This document shows, piece after piece, positions 44,039 through 52,899 of a DNA stretch of 64,000 nt (positions are counted from its first letter, which is position 1; each line of letters opens with the position of its first letter). The DNA comes from Sphingomonadaceae bacterium. GTDB lineage: Bacteria; Pseudomonadota; Alphaproteobacteria; Sphingomonadales; Sphingomonadaceae. The notes under the pieces were generated by a model, which was not told the origin of the DNA, ran no database searches, and saw nothing but the letters and a program-made list of their open reading frames with translations. The DNA lies in the NCBI GenBank assembly GCA_021741065.1, contig JAIOYN010000001.1:1-64000 (forward strand). Reading direction: 5' to 3'. The position numbers and the translations under genes are program-made.

Positions 44039-45885
44039 CAAAATTTGGCCCTTATGCCCATCGTCGCGTTCCGGCCAAAGCTGTTATAGCCTGCGACCAC
44101 CGTGTAATCTGCGTCGAGCAGATTATCGATGCGGCTATATATCTCCAGCGCATCGGTAAGTGGCATCGACGCCCGCAGCCCAACCAACGCATAGCCATCA
44201 AGCCGGACCGTGTTCGCGGCATCGTCGAAGCCATCGCCGATCCACAATAAGCTGCTTCCAACGGACAGGCCGAAAGGCGTCTTCCAATCGGCGGTCAGGC
44301 TGACACTATCTTGTGGGCGCAATGTTTGCCGTTTGCCGAAATTGGCGCCAGCCGTGCGGTTGATAGCGTCCACTAACGTATAGCTTGCTTCTAGGCTCAG
44401 ATTGTCGATGGGGGTTAGGTTCACACCCGCCTCAAGTCCCTTTGACGTCACCTTATCGATGTTTTCCGACTGGAAGGTGACGGAGGAATAAGCAATCAGG
44501 TCGTTGCTGCGGCGGTTGAAATAGGTCGCGAAAATTTGCGCCTTGCTGCCCAGAAATTGATGTTCAACGCCGAGATCGAAATTGCGCGCGGTTTCGGGCT
44601 TGAGATCAAGATTGCCATAAGGCGGTTGCCCTTCTGTCAAGGTGGGGGCGCGAAACCCTTCGCCATAAGTTACGCGGAACGTCGTCTGCCCATCATTAGG
44701 CGAAAAAGCCGCGTTGCCGCCAACGGTCGTTTGCCCGCCATAATCATCATAGACATCATGCCGCACACCGGCGGTTACAGTGAGGCCGGAGACGGGACGC
44801 AATATCATTTGGCCAAAACCGCTGCCCAGATCGTTGCGGGCGATATCGGGGGCTGCCCCCTCAAACGATGTGCTGGCAAAGCTGCGTTCATATTCTGCGC
44901 CAGCCACCAAAGTCAGCGCATCGTTCAGGTCAAACGCCGCATGATATTCGGCGCGGTCAATTGCACCGCGCACGTTGAAATTGTTGAAACTGAACGCCAC
45001 AGGATCCGTACCAACCCGCTTTATGTCGGTGCGGGTATAAGCGATCCTGTTTTGTAGGCGACCGTCGAGCAGCTCGAAATTTGCGCCGACATAGCCGACA
45101 AATTGCCGGTTGCGCGAAACGGGTAAGGCGTTCGCGCCGACACCAAAGGCTGAGTCATATTCGACTGTGGCGCGGTTGTAATAGCTGCGGAAATCAAAGC
45201 GCACGTTGTCGCTGAGATTGACCTTCAACCGCGCATTGCCCGTTAGATTGTCATAACCATCGCGTTCGGTCCCACCTGCCAGCGCGGAAATGCCGTCGCT
45301 GTTGACGAAAGAACCGCCGACGCTGCCTTCCAATACGCCACCGCTACCCGCAAGATTGGCGTTTAGCCTCTTGGTATCATAGGCCCCATATTCCGCGCCC
45401 ATGCGGCCTTCAAAACCGTTTACTGGCGCGATGGATTGGACATTCACGACGCCGCCAATGGCTTGGCTGCCCCAGATGACCGAGTTTGGCCCGCGCAAGA
45501 TTTCGACGCGGCCAATATTGCCCGTCATCAATGCACCAAAATCGAACGCCCCATTGGGGCTGGACAGGTCGTTAATCCGGACGCCGTCGATGAGAACCAA
45601 TGTCTGCGCGCTGCTACCGCCGCGGATGAAGGCGCTGCTTTGCCCGCCAAGGCCGCCGCGCGTCGCGATGCTGACGCCCGGCACGGTTTGCAGCGCCTCG
45701 GCTATGGTTGCGCTTTGTAATTGGTCAAGCCGGTCGCGATCGACAATGTCGATGGCTTGTCCTGTTTCAGAGCGCGGTTGGGCAAAGCCGCTGGCGGTGA
45801 CGACAATTTCATCCTCTGCCGTTTGCGCAAAGGCCGCGAAAGGCAGCATCGCAAGCGCGGCTGCCGTCGTTTTTAAAAGGGTCAT
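44038..45885 (-). CDS. btuB: TonB-dependent vitamin B12 receptor
   Basis: A 615-residue outer-membrane receptor of the BtuB type. Signal peptide TAAALAMLPFAAFAQ is followed by a TonB box EDEIVVTASG, the plug domain (IDIVDRDRLDQLQSATIAEALQTVPGVSI, SAFIRGGSSAQTLVLIDGVRINDL, RVEILRGPNSVIWGSQAIGGVVNVQS) and a 22-strand-like barrel ending NATMGIRAKF with C-terminal Phe. Length and the short plug are typical of BtuB, smaller than the other TonB receptors here. The mRNA leader contains a cobalamin riboswitch and hairpins over the AAGGAG ribosome site eight bases before the ATG. Confidence 0.93.
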   Translation of the reverse strand: MTLLKTTAAALAMLPFAAFAQTAEDEIVVTASGFAQPRSETGQAIDIVDRDRLDQLQSATIAEALQTVPGVSIATRGGLGGQSSAFIRGGSSAQTLVLIDGVRINDLSSPNGAFDFGALMTGNIGRVEILRGPNSVIWGSQAIGGVVNVQSIAPVNGFEGRMGAEYGAYDTKRLNANLAGSGGVLEGSVGGSFVNSDGISALAGGTERDGYDNLTGNARLKVNLSDNVRFDFRSYYNRATVEYDSAFGVGANALPVSRNRQFVGYVGANFELLDGRLQNRIAYTRTDIKRVGTDPVAFSFNNFNVRGAIDRAEYHAAFDLNDALTLVAGAEYERSFASTSFEGAAPDIARNDLGSGFGQMILRPVSGLTVTAGVRHDVYDDYGGQTTVGGNAAFSPNDGQTTFRVTYGEGFRAPTLTEGQPPYGNLDLKPETARNFDLGVEHQFLGSKAQIFATYFNRRSNDLIAYSSVTFQSENIDKVTSKGLEAGVNLTPIDNLSLEASYTLVDAINRTAGANFGKRQTLRPQDSVSLTADWKTPFGLSVGSSLLWIGDGFDDAANTVRLDGYALVGLRASMPLTDALEIYSRIDNLLDADYTVVAGYNSFGRNATMGIRAKF

Positions 45886-45926
45886 GGATTATTCTCCTTC
45901 GCATGACGTCCAACAAAATGTCGTCA
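45881..45926 (-). promoter_or_regulatory. Mutually exclusive hairpins at the btuB ribosome-binding site
   Basis: On the mRNA, GTCATG (45907-45902) can pair with CATGAC at the start codon (45886-45881), enclosing the AAGGAG ribosome site and the ATG. The same segment, as CGTCA (45908-45904), can instead pair with an upstream TGACG (45926-45922). The two pairings share 45904-45907 and cannot coexist. This is the layout of a sequestor/anti-sequestor switch downstream of the riboswitch aptamer. Confidence 0.5.
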
Positions 45927-45981
45927 CGCGGAGGCAAACCCCGATTGCGCCAGTGTCCCGCAAGCACAAAGGACAAACCGC

Positions 45982-46165
45982 AATCAGGCAGGTCTCCTGG
46001 CTTCCGGGTCAATGCGCTTGCTCCGCCTTCCCAGTTTCACGGTCACCCGTTTTTCCAGTGGCATATGGAGCAAAAGCTCGCCGGTTACAGTTGCGGGAAC
46101 AGCGCCGGATTTCCGCCGGCTTCCCTATTATCCACGCTCTCGCGCAGACCTGGTGCGTGATGCGG
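45982..46165 (-). promoter_or_regulatory. Cobalamin riboswitch
   Basis: The minus strand carries the consensus of the B12 aptamer in order: AATAGGGAAGCCGG, GAAATCCGGCGCTG, the B12-box-like CCCGCAACTGTAACCGG (about 46081-46100) and the closing GCCAGGAGACCTGCC (about 45987-46001). All core blocks are present with normal spacing, so it should bind adenosyl- or another cobalamin and repress the btuB-F-C-D-phoD operon when B12 is abundant. It lies about 100 bases upstream of btuB. Exact ends are approximate. Confidence 0.95.
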
Positions 46166-46213
46166 GGTTAGGCGGGTTTTGGTTCGAGAGCAAGGGGCGG
46201 CGCGATTGCGCCC

Positions 46214-46810
46214 TTAATGCCGCGTTTTGCCGGGGCGCTGCATGCCCCAAAATTGCGGGCCTTCGGGGACTTGCCAGCTATGTTTGATGGCAAAGCCGAA
46301 GCTTTGGTACAAAGGGATATTATGTTCGTCGGCGGTTTCTAGATAGGCAGGCAGGCCATCTTGATCTGCGCGCTCTAGCCCTGCGCGGATCGCTGCGCCG
46401 CCAAATCCCTTGCCCTGAAAAGCGGGGTCGCAACCGGCAAAATGCAAATACCAGACAGGCTCTTCCGGCAAATGTTTTTCGATTAAATTGGATATTTCAA
46501 GCCCGCGCAAAATCGAGAAGCGCAATTGCTGCACAAAGGGAATGAACAGCCGCGCGGTGTCGAATACGGAATCGCGCGCTTGACCGGGGCCGCGCCATAA
46601 GGTGACCGCTTCTATTCCGTCCGTGCCGAACACAGCACCCTTGCGATGTTCATCGCGCAGGAATAGATGGAATGCACCCAGCAACCGGCGTGCGCGTAGG
46701 GCCGGATCGGGGATGACATAGCTCCAACCCGATTCATTCTGGAACGCGCGCGCCAGCGTTTCGGCAATCTCCAGATTGTCTGTGGGCTTGAGCAGCTTCG
46801 CGTCCGGCAA
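46214..46810 (-). CDS. GNAT family N-acetyltransferase
   Basis: A 198-residue GNAT protein. The acetyl-CoA-binding motif A is LHFAGCDPAFQGKGFGGAAIRAGLERADQDGLPAYLETADEHNIPLYQSFGF (about 122-175), with the Q/R-x-x-G-x-G/A core as QGKGFGG. Substrate is unknown. It starts two bases after the stop of the molybdenum hydroxylase large subunit, so it is part of that operon, and ends about 50 bases before the cobalamin riboswitch on the same strand, so readthrough into the B12 operon is conceivable. Confidence 0.85.
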   Translation of the reverse strand: MPDAKLLKPTDNLEIAETLARAFQNESGWSYVIPDPALRARRLLGAFHLFLRDEHRKGAVFGTDGIEAVTLWRGPGQARDSVFDTARLFIPFVQQLRFSILRGLEISNLIEKHLPEEPVWYLHFAGCDPAFQGKGFGGAAIRAGLERADQDGLPAYLETADEHNIPLYQSFGFAIKHSWQVPEGPQFWGMQRPGKTRH

Positions 46811-46812
46811 AT

Positions 46813-49056
46813 TTATCCCTTTGCCTGCGTCATGATCGGCAAATTGCGCACGCGCTTGCCGGTCGCTGCGAACAAGGCATTGGCCAAGGCAGGTGCCGCA
46901 GGTGGCACGCCGGGTTCACCAATACCACCCATCTGTGCGCCGCTGTTCAGGAAATGGATATCCTGCACCAATGGTGACTGCGCCATGGTTAGCAACAGAT
47001 AATCGCTCAGGTTGCTTTGCTGCACTTTGCCTTTGTCGAGCGTGATCGCTTCGCCAATGGCCGAGGACAGGCCCATGATCGTGCCGCCCTCAATCTGCGC
47101 CATCGCGGCGTCGGGGTTCACGATGCTGCCTGCGTCGACAACAGTGGTGACCTTGTGCACCTTTGGCATGCCATCTGCGCCAACCGAGGCTTCCACCACC
47201 ATTGCAACGATGGTTTTGAAGCTTTCGACCAAGGCGACACCGCGTCCACGTCCAGCCGGCACAGGCGTGTTCCATCCGCTGCGCGCCGCAACTTCATCCA
47301 GGACACGCAAATGCCGTGAATCCGCCTTTAGATGGTTGCGGCGGAAAATGACGGGGTCTTCGCTCGCGGCATGCGCCAGTTCATCCATGAAGCTTTCATT
47401 GTAAAAGCCTTGCTGTGTCGAATTGACCGACCGCCATGCGCCCGTTTGCTGGTTCGACACATGTGCAAAATGCCGACGTGACACGGCAGGCAAGATATAT
47501 GGGAATACGGTCTCGCTCTCCGCGCTTTCGGGTTGGGCATAATCATTGCGGAAAGCAGCAATGCGCTTCTTGTCGGTCAATGATGCGGTCAGCACCGCGG
47601 AGCTTTGCGGGCGATAGGCGCCTTGTGCGACCTCTTCTTCGCGGCTCCAAATCAGCTTGACGGGATAAGGCAATTGCATGGCAAGTTTGGTCACTTGGCT
47701 GACAATTTCCATATACATGGGCAGGCGACGGCCAAAGCTTCCGCCGATGATCATGGGGTGGAATGTGACATCATCGGCATCAAGCTCCGACACTTCAACC
47801 GCCATCATTTTGGTGGCCAATGGATCCTGCATCCCGCCCCAAATGTCGAGCTTCCCATCCTTATATTGCGCGGTGAGCGCGAAGGGTTCCATCATCGCAT
47901 GGTGCAGAAACGGCACCTGATATTTCGCCTCGATGGGCTTTGCGCCAAGTCCTGCCTGCACATCGCCTTCGCCCGCTTCGCCGTCTGCCTCTCCTTTGGC
48001 AAACAGCGCGTCATGCGCTTTGAATATCGATGCGGTGGAAATGCCTGCATTGCCACCGTCGGAAAAACTGGGTGCCAAAGCGCGCAGGCCGGAAATTGCG
48101 GGCCAATAGCCCTTGGCCACAACGGCGACGGCATCATCCAGCTTGATGACCTTCTCCACGCCCTTGATCGCCAAGGCAGGTGCAGTGTCGACGGATGTTA
48201 GCTTGCCGCCGCGCACGGGGGCGGCTTGAATCGTTGCCACGCGCATGTTGGGGATCGCGAAATCCATGCCATATTGCACGCTGCCATCAACCTTGGCGGG
48301 AATATCGAGCCGCTGCATCGATTGCCGCATCAGGCGATATTGTGTGGGGTCTTTTAACTTGGGTTCATTGTCGAGAGACAAGGTCGCCGCTTCGGCCGCC
48401 AGCTCCCCATAACGCAATGACTGGCTCGATTTTGCATGAATGACACGGCTGTCCTGCGTCGTCAGCTCGGCTGTAGGGACATTTAGCCGCTTCGCTGCCG
48501 TTTCCATCAGCGCCAACCGCGTTGCCGCGCCTACCTTTTGAAAGGTCATTTGGCCGGTGAACCGCAAGGCGGTTGAACCACCGGTAATCTGCAGGTTCAT
48601 TTGCCGCGCGATGAACGACAAAAAGGATTGGGGGATACCATTGATGATCGCTGGCTGACCGGTCATTTCGGCCATAAATCCGCGACCCAAGCCGACATTG
48701 GCAAAGGCAGGTTCGGCAGGCGCGGAGACGATACGCACTTGCTCCCATGCCGCATCCAATTCTTCGGCGAGCATTTGCGCAAGGCCGGTGTTGGACCCCT
48801 GACCGATGTCGGTGTGCGGCGAATAAATGGTGATGACGTCATCTTCGCTGATTTTCAGCCAGGTCGCAAAACTATGCTCACCTTCGCCTGTTATGCGTGC
48901 CTTGGCGTCCTTGGTGGCGTTGCTGTCCGCAATTGAGATGCCGAACAAGCCAGCGCCAACGATGGCAACGCCGCCGATCAGGAAGGCGCGGCGTTTGACG
49001 CCCTTGCGCTTTAAGGGGGCTTCGGTTGTCGTATCGGCTATGGGGGTATCGGTCAT
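46813..49056 (-). CDS. Molybdopterin-binding subunit of a xanthine-dehydrogenase-family enzyme (IorB-like)
   Basis: A 747-residue large subunit resembling isoquinoline 1-oxidoreductase beta, carrying the molybdenum-cytosine-dinucleotide cofactor that hydroxylates N-heterocycles or aldehydes. An N-terminal twin-arginine-type leader (KRRAFLIGGVAIVGAGLFG) predicts export to the periplasm or membrane. Seen: YSPHTDIGQGSNTGLAQMLAEELDA, MIIGGSFGRRLP, the duplicated aldehyde-oxidase domains and, near the end, GGIGEPGVPPAAPALANALFAATG with the catalytic glutamate. Its start overlaps the stop of the iron-sulfur subunit (TGATG). The electron acceptor is likely a cytochrome, but none is encoded here. Substrate unknown. 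Confidence 0.9.
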   Translation of the reverse strand: MTDTPIADTTTEAPLKRKGVKRRAFLIGGVAIVGAGLFGISIADSNATKDAKARITGEGEHSFATWLKISEDDVITIYSPHTDIGQGSNTGLAQMLAEELDAAWEQVRIVSAPAEPAFANVGLGRGFMAEMTGQPAIINGIPQSFLSFIARQMNLQITGGSTALRFTGQMTFQKVGAATRLALMETAAKRLNVPTAELTTQDSRVIHAKSSQSLRYGELAAEAATLSLDNEPKLKDPTQYRLMRQSMQRLDIPAKVDGSVQYGMDFAIPNMRVATIQAAPVRGGKLTSVDTAPALAIKGVEKVIKLDDAVAVVAKGYWPAISGLRALAPSFSDGGNAGISTASIFKAHDALFAKGEADGEAGEGDVQAGLGAKPIEAKYQVPFLHHAMMEPFALTAQYKDGKLDIWGGMQDPLATKMMAVEVSELDADDVTFHPMIIGGSFGRRLPMYMEIVSQVTKLAMQLPYPVKLIWSREEEVAQGAYRPQSSAVLTASLTDKKRIAAFRNDYAQPESAESETVFPYILPAVSRRHFAHVSNQQTGAWRSVNSTQQGFYNESFMDELAHAASEDPVIFRRNHLKADSRHLRVLDEVAARSGWNTPVPAGRGRGVALVESFKTIVAMVVEASVGADGMPKVHKVTTVVDAGSIVNPDAAMAQIEGGTIMGLSSAIGEAITLDKGKVQQSNLSDYLLLTMAQSPLVQDIHFLNSGAQMGGIGEPGVPPAAPALANALFAATGKRVRNLPIMTQAKG

Positions 49057-49538
49057 CAGACGGCTCCCTCTACGGCTTGGGCGGCCTGCCCAGTGGCGGC
49101 GCGAATGGCCTTGCGAATACGCGGATAGGTGCCGCAGCGGCAGAGGTTGGTCATCGCGGCGTCAATTTGGGCATCGCTGGGGCGACCGGTTTTTTCAATG
49201 AGCGCGACGGCCGCCATGATTTGTCCCGACTGGCAATAGCCGCATTGCGGCACTTGCGCCGCAATCCAAGCTTTCTGGACCGCATGCAGCGTACCATCGG
49301 CGGACTTTAGACCTTCAATCGTAGTAATTGATTTGCCAGCCACTTCACTGACGGGGAGGCTGCATGAACGGGCGGGTTCGCCATCGACATGGACGGTGCA
49401 CGCCCCACAAGCGGCAACGCCGCAACCGAATTTTGTGCCCGTCAGGCCAAGCTCTTCGCGGATCACCCACAATAAGGGCGTATCTGGTTCAGCGGACAGG
49501 GCAACTGCTTTGCCGTTGATTGACGTTTCTATTGCCAT
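49056..49538 (-). CDS. (2Fe-2S) subunit of the molybdenum hydroxylase (IorA-like)
   Basis: A 160-residue small subunit with two [2Fe-2S] clusters: a plant-ferredoxin-type set [22 protein letters not shown] (residues ~38-60) and the C-terminal set [26 protein letters not shown]. It moves electrons from the molybdenum site of its partner. No signal peptide, so it would be exported by hitch-hiking with the Tat-leader subunit. Start at the ATG eight bases after GGGAGC; the upstream ATG eleven codons earlier lacks one. Divergent from the XdhC gene, 69 bases apart. Confidence 0.93.
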   Translation of the reverse strand: MAIETSINGKAVALSAEPDTPLLWVIREELGLTGTKFGCGVAACGACTVHVDGEPARSCSLPVSEVAGKSITTIEGLKSADGTLHAVQKAWIAAQVPQCGYCQSGQIMAAVALIEKTGRPSDAQIDAAMTNLCRCGTYPRIRKAIRAATGQAAQAVEGAV

Positions 49539-49607
49539 GTGATGAAGCTCCCGACCAATATCGCGTTTCATATAGCAACGCTTCTTTCACTTTGCTAGCG
49601 GGTAGCC

Positions 49608-50546
49608 ATGAAAACAGGCAGTGCCAATCATGATCGCATCCTTGCCGCCGCGCAGGATTGGGCGGGCGCGCCGATGGCGATTGCGACCGTGGTCGAAACC
49701 TGGAAATCTGCGCCATGTCCAACGGGCACGCATATGCTGGTCCATGCCGATGGGCGCTTTGTAGGCTCGGTGTCGGGCGGCTGTGTCGAGGCCGATGTTC
49801 TGGAACGCGCGCAGATGGTGCTTGCTGGCGCGCCTGCGGTACTCAGGCGGTATGGCGTTGCCGATGATGCCGCATGGGACGTTGGCCTGCCCTGTGGCGG
49901 CGATATTGTCGTGCTGGTGCAGCCTGTGTCGGCGGACGGTTTTCCCGAAAGCTTATTTTCAGACATCGTTACCGCGCGGCGCAATGGGGCCGTGTTATCG
50001 GTCGTGACCGACCTTGCCACGGGCCGCAGTATTGCTTCGGACGGCGCGCAGGCGGACGGCTTCGTAAACGTCTATTACCCGCCCCGCCGTTTGCTGATTG
50101 TCGGCGCGGTGGAGATTGCAGCGGCATTATCGGCCATTGCGGTGTCACAAGGCATCGATGTCACTTTATGCGACCCGCGCGGGCGGTTTTTGACGGCGGA
50201 CCGTTTCCCCGGTGTACGCCTTGATGATCGCTGGCCCGACGATGCGGTGAAGGCCTTTGCGCCCGATAGCCGCAGCGCGATTGTGACCTTGAGCCATGAT
50301 CCCAAAATTGATGATCCCGCGTTGATAGCTGCATTGGCAAGTCCTGCGGCGTATGTGGCGGCCTTGGGTTCAGTGCGGTCGCATCAGGCGCGGCTGTCGC
50401 GGCTGTCTACGGCGGGGGTCAGCGCGGCACAATGCGCGCGGATAGAGGGGCCAGCGGGCGTTGCGATCAACGCAATCAGCGCGCCGGAAATCGCGCTGTC
50501 GATTGCGGGCGGCATGATCCGCGCGTTTAATCTGGGCCTGCGGTAA
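49608..50546 (+). CDS. XdhC family molybdenum-cofactor maturation protein
   Basis: A 312-residue XdhC/CoxI-family protein, which binds molybdenum cofactor, promotes its sulfuration and hands it to xanthine-dehydrogenase-type enzymes. The N-terminal XdhC domain shows ATVVETWKSAPCPTGTHMLVHADGRFVGSVSGGCVEADVL (roughly 27-66) and GLPCGGDIVVLVQP. The C-terminal Rossmann domain has PPRRLLIVGAVEIAAALSAIA and AYVAALGSVRSHQARLSRL. The second glycine-rich loop lacks the usual H in GAGHV-type motifs (GAVEI). It is divergent from the hydroxylase subunits it probably serves, and its stop overlaps the next start (TAATG). Confidence 0.92.
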   Translation: MKTGSANHDRILAAAQDWAGAPMAIATVVETWKSAPCPTGTHMLVHADGRFVGSVSGGCVEADVLERAQMVLAGAPAVLRRYGVADDAAWDVGLPCGGDIVVLVQPVSADGFPESLFSDIVTARRNGAVLSVVTDLATGRSIASDGAQADGFVNVYYPPRRLLIVGAVEIAAALSAIAVSQGIDVTLCDPRGRFLTADRFPGVRLDDRWPDDAVKAFAPDSRSAIVTLSHDPKIDDPALIAALASPAAYVAALGSVRSHQARLSRLSTAGVSAAQCARIEGPAGVAINAISAPEIALSIAGGMIRAFNLGLR

Positions 50547-51139
50547 TGGAGGCCAAAAAGGTCGCAATTGTCGTCCTTGCCGCCGGAAATGCCCGGCGAT
50601 TTGGTTCGGATAAGTTGATGGCAGATTTGGATGGCGTGCCGTTGGGTGTGCATGCGGCGCGTGCCTTGCTTAGCATACCAGCCGCAGCGCATTTTGCGGT
50701 GTGTCAGCCCGACGCCGCCATTGCGCCGCATTATGCGGAGTTGGGTTATACATGCGTTGAAAATCCAAATGCCGACCTTGGCCTGTCCGCTTCGTTACAT
50801 CTCGCGGTTGCGGCGGCGGCAAAGACGCAAGCGCAAGCGTTGCTGATTGCGCTGGCCGATATGCCGTTCATTGCTGCAGCGCATATCGACGCGCTGATCG
50901 CGGCGTGCGAGGGCGAAATCATCGCGTCATCGGATGGCGCCCAAGCCATGCCGCCCGCTATTTTTCCACGCGCCACTTGGCCTATGCTCTTGGATACACA
51001 GGGCGATGCGGGCGCACGGCACATCTTGTCGCAGGCCCGCAGTTTTGCTGCGCCAAGCGGCAGTTTGCGTGACATTGACACGCCAGATGATTTGGCCGCT
51101 TCAAAATCGCCGCCGCTTGGCTTAGACCGCTCCTCATGA
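50546..51139 (+). CDS. MocA-like molybdenum cofactor cytidylyltransferase
   Basis: A 197-residue nucleotidyltransferase of the MobA/MocA group; MocA adds CMP to molybdopterin-Mo to give the dinucleotide cofactor used by IorAB-type enzymes. The NTP motif is VVLAAGNARRFGSDKLMADLDGVPL near residue 10, where active enzymes have LAAGxSxRxGxxK; it is followed by ADLGLSASLHLAVAAA and ALADMPFIAAAHID with the metal-binding D. Between XdhC and a sulfotransferase in one coupled transcript. Cytidylyl versus guanylyl specificity is inferred from the XDH-family neighbours. Confidence 0.88.
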   Translation: MEAKKVAIVVLAAGNARRFGSDKLMADLDGVPLGVHAARALLSIPAAAHFAVCQPDAAIAPHYAELGYTCVENPNADLGLSASLHLAVAAAAKTQAQALLIALADMPFIAAAHIDALIAACEGEIIASSDGAQAMPPAIFPRATWPMLLDTQGDAGARHILSQARSFAAPSGSLRDIDTPDDLAASKSPPLGLDRSS

Positions 51140-52779
51140 ACCAGCCTTCCGCTCGCACCGCGATTGAAGCCGCCTTGCGCAACCCCAACCTCATGGCGGC
51201 GGCTGTGGCTTTGTCGGAAAACCGGTTGGAGGATGCAGAGCCGTTATTGCGTGGCCATTTGCGCGATGCGCCAACCGATGTGGCGGCGATCCGCATGATG
51301 GCTGAACTCGCCGCGCGCGTTGGCCGGTTGAAAGATAGCGAGGCGTTGTTGCGCCGCGCATTGGAACTGACGCCGGACTTTGGCGCAGCGCGGGCCAATT
51401 TGGCAACGGTGCTCTATAAACAAAACCGCTTTCCAGAAGCGCTGGAGCATCTCAACGCCGTTTTGGCGGAGGGTGGCGACAACCCCGTTCAGCAAAATCT
51501 GAAGGCCGCAGCGCTTGGCCGGATTGGCGGCTATGAAGAGGCAATTGCGCTCTATCAGGAACTCACCGCGCGTTTCCCCGACCATGCCAAATTATGGATG
51601 AGCTATGGCCATATGCTCAAGACCGTTGGCAATCAGGAAGAAAGCATTGCCGCATATCGCCGCGCTTTGGCGGCTGAGCCGACCTTGGGTGAGGTTTATT
51701 GGAGCCTCGCCAATTTGAAGACGGTAAGTTTCTCGGACGATGACGTTGCGGCAATGGACGCGGCTTTGACGACGGAAAGTCTGGGCACGGAGGATGAATA
51801 TCATCTCCATTTCGCACTGGGCAAGGCGATGGAGGAGCGCGCCGACCATGACGCGGCATTCGCGCATTATGCCAAAGCGAATGCCTTGCGTTGTGCCGAA
51901 CTTCATTATGATCCGCAGGCGGTGCGTAAGCAGGTCGATACGATCATTACGCAATGCACGGCTGCATTTTGGGATGCGCGTGCTGGGCAGGGGCATGATG
52001 CGCCCGACCCGATTTTCATCATTGGCATGCCGCGCGCGGGTTCGACATTGATTGAACAAATATTGGCCAGCCATTCGATGGCCGAAGGCACGATGGAATT
52101 GCCCGATATCCCGGCGATGGCGCTACGCGAAGGGCGAGATGGACGCGAGGAGCGAGAGGGGCGCGAAGGTCGCGACACCGACTGGATTGACGCTTCATGT
52201 GGTTTTAGCGCGCAGGACGCTGAACGGCTGGGCGCCGAGTTTATCGAACGTACGCGTATCCAGCGTAAAACCGCCAAGCCGTTCTTCATCGATAAGCTGC
52301 CTAACAACTGGAATTATGTCGCATTCATCCGCCTCATCTTGCCCCATGCGAAAATCATCGACGCGCGGCGTCACCCGCTTGATTGCTGTTTTTCCAACTA
52401 CCGGCAACATTTCGCCAAGGGGCAGGCGTTCAGTTATGACCTTGCCCATATGGGGCAATATTATACCGATTATGTGCGTTTAATGGCACATTTTGACGCG
52501 GTTCAGCCGGGGTATATCCACCGTGTCATCCATGAAGAATTATTGGAAAATCCCGAACGTGAAATTCGGGGGCTGTTGGATTTCCTAGGCCTTCCGTTTG
52601 AAGAGAATTGTTTGAACTTCCATCAAAACACACGCGCCGTGCGTACGGCGTCCAGCGAGCAAGTGCGGCGGCCCATCAATCGGGACGGCGTGGATCAATG
52701 GAAACCCTATGCCGTGCATCTCGAGCCATTGAAGCGCGCATTGGGCGGTTTGTGGGAGACTTACCCTGCAATATCATAG
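51136..52779 (+). CDS. TPR-containing sulfotransferase family protein
   Basis: A 547-residue fusion: tetratricopeptide repeats over residues ~15-250 (EDAEPLLRGHLRDAP, KDSEALLRRALELTPDFGAARANLATVLYKQ and others) and a C-terminal sulfotransferase domain. The 5'-phosphosulfate loop is PIFIIGMPRAGSTLIEQILASH (~297-318) and the 3'-phosphate motif DARRHPLDCCFSNYRQHF (~412-430). The arrangement resembles bacterial proteins related to tyrosylprotein sulfotransferase. A charged repeat (REGRDGREEREGREGRD, about residues 332-348) is encoded by near-tandem DNA units. Start overlaps the MocA stop (ATGA); a TonB receptor follows 120 bases downstream. Acceptor unknown, no signal peptide, hence cytoplasmic. 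Confidence 0.88.
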   Translation: MNQPSARTAIEAALRNPNLMAAAVALSENRLEDAEPLLRGHLRDAPTDVAAIRMMAELAARVGRLKDSEALLRRALELTPDFGAARANLATVLYKQNRFPEALEHLNAVLAEGGDNPVQQNLKAAALGRIGGYEEAIALYQELTARFPDHAKLWMSYGHMLKTVGNQEESIAAYRRALAAEPTLGEVYWSLANLKTVSFSDDDVAAMDAALTTESLGTEDEYHLHFALGKAMEERADHDAAFAHYAKANALRCAELHYDPQAVRKQVDTIITQCTAAFWDARAGQGHDAPDPIFIIGMPRAGSTLIEQILASHSMAEGTMELPDIPAMALREGRDGREEREGREGRDTDWIDASCGFSAQDAERLGAEFIERTRIQRKTAKPFFIDKLPNNWNYVAFIRLILPHAKIIDARRHPLDCCFSNYRQHFAKGQAFSYDLAHMGQYYTDYVRLMAHFDAVQPGYIHRVIHEELLENPEREIRGLLDFLGLPFEENCLNFHQNTRAVRTASSEQVRRPINRDGVDQWKPYAVHLEPLKRALGGLWETYPAIS

Positions 52780-52899
52780 TTGCCGCCATGCAACACAAAA
52801 AGGCAAATTGCCTTATAAATAGATTTTTAGGCGAAAATATATTGCGTGACTGCGCGTTTAGGCGCCTATTTGTATCAAATTAACCAACAGGGGGTAATT

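Noticed and set aside
46012-46287. Plus-strand open frame over the riboswitch
   Set aside because: It has no family resemblance and lies entirely over the conserved cobalamin aptamer and the GNAT 3' end.
52846-52899. ATG at 52846 as start of the second TonB receptor
   Set aside because: It would put 18 unrelated residues before a normal signal peptide, whereas the GTG at 52900 has an ideal ribosome site.
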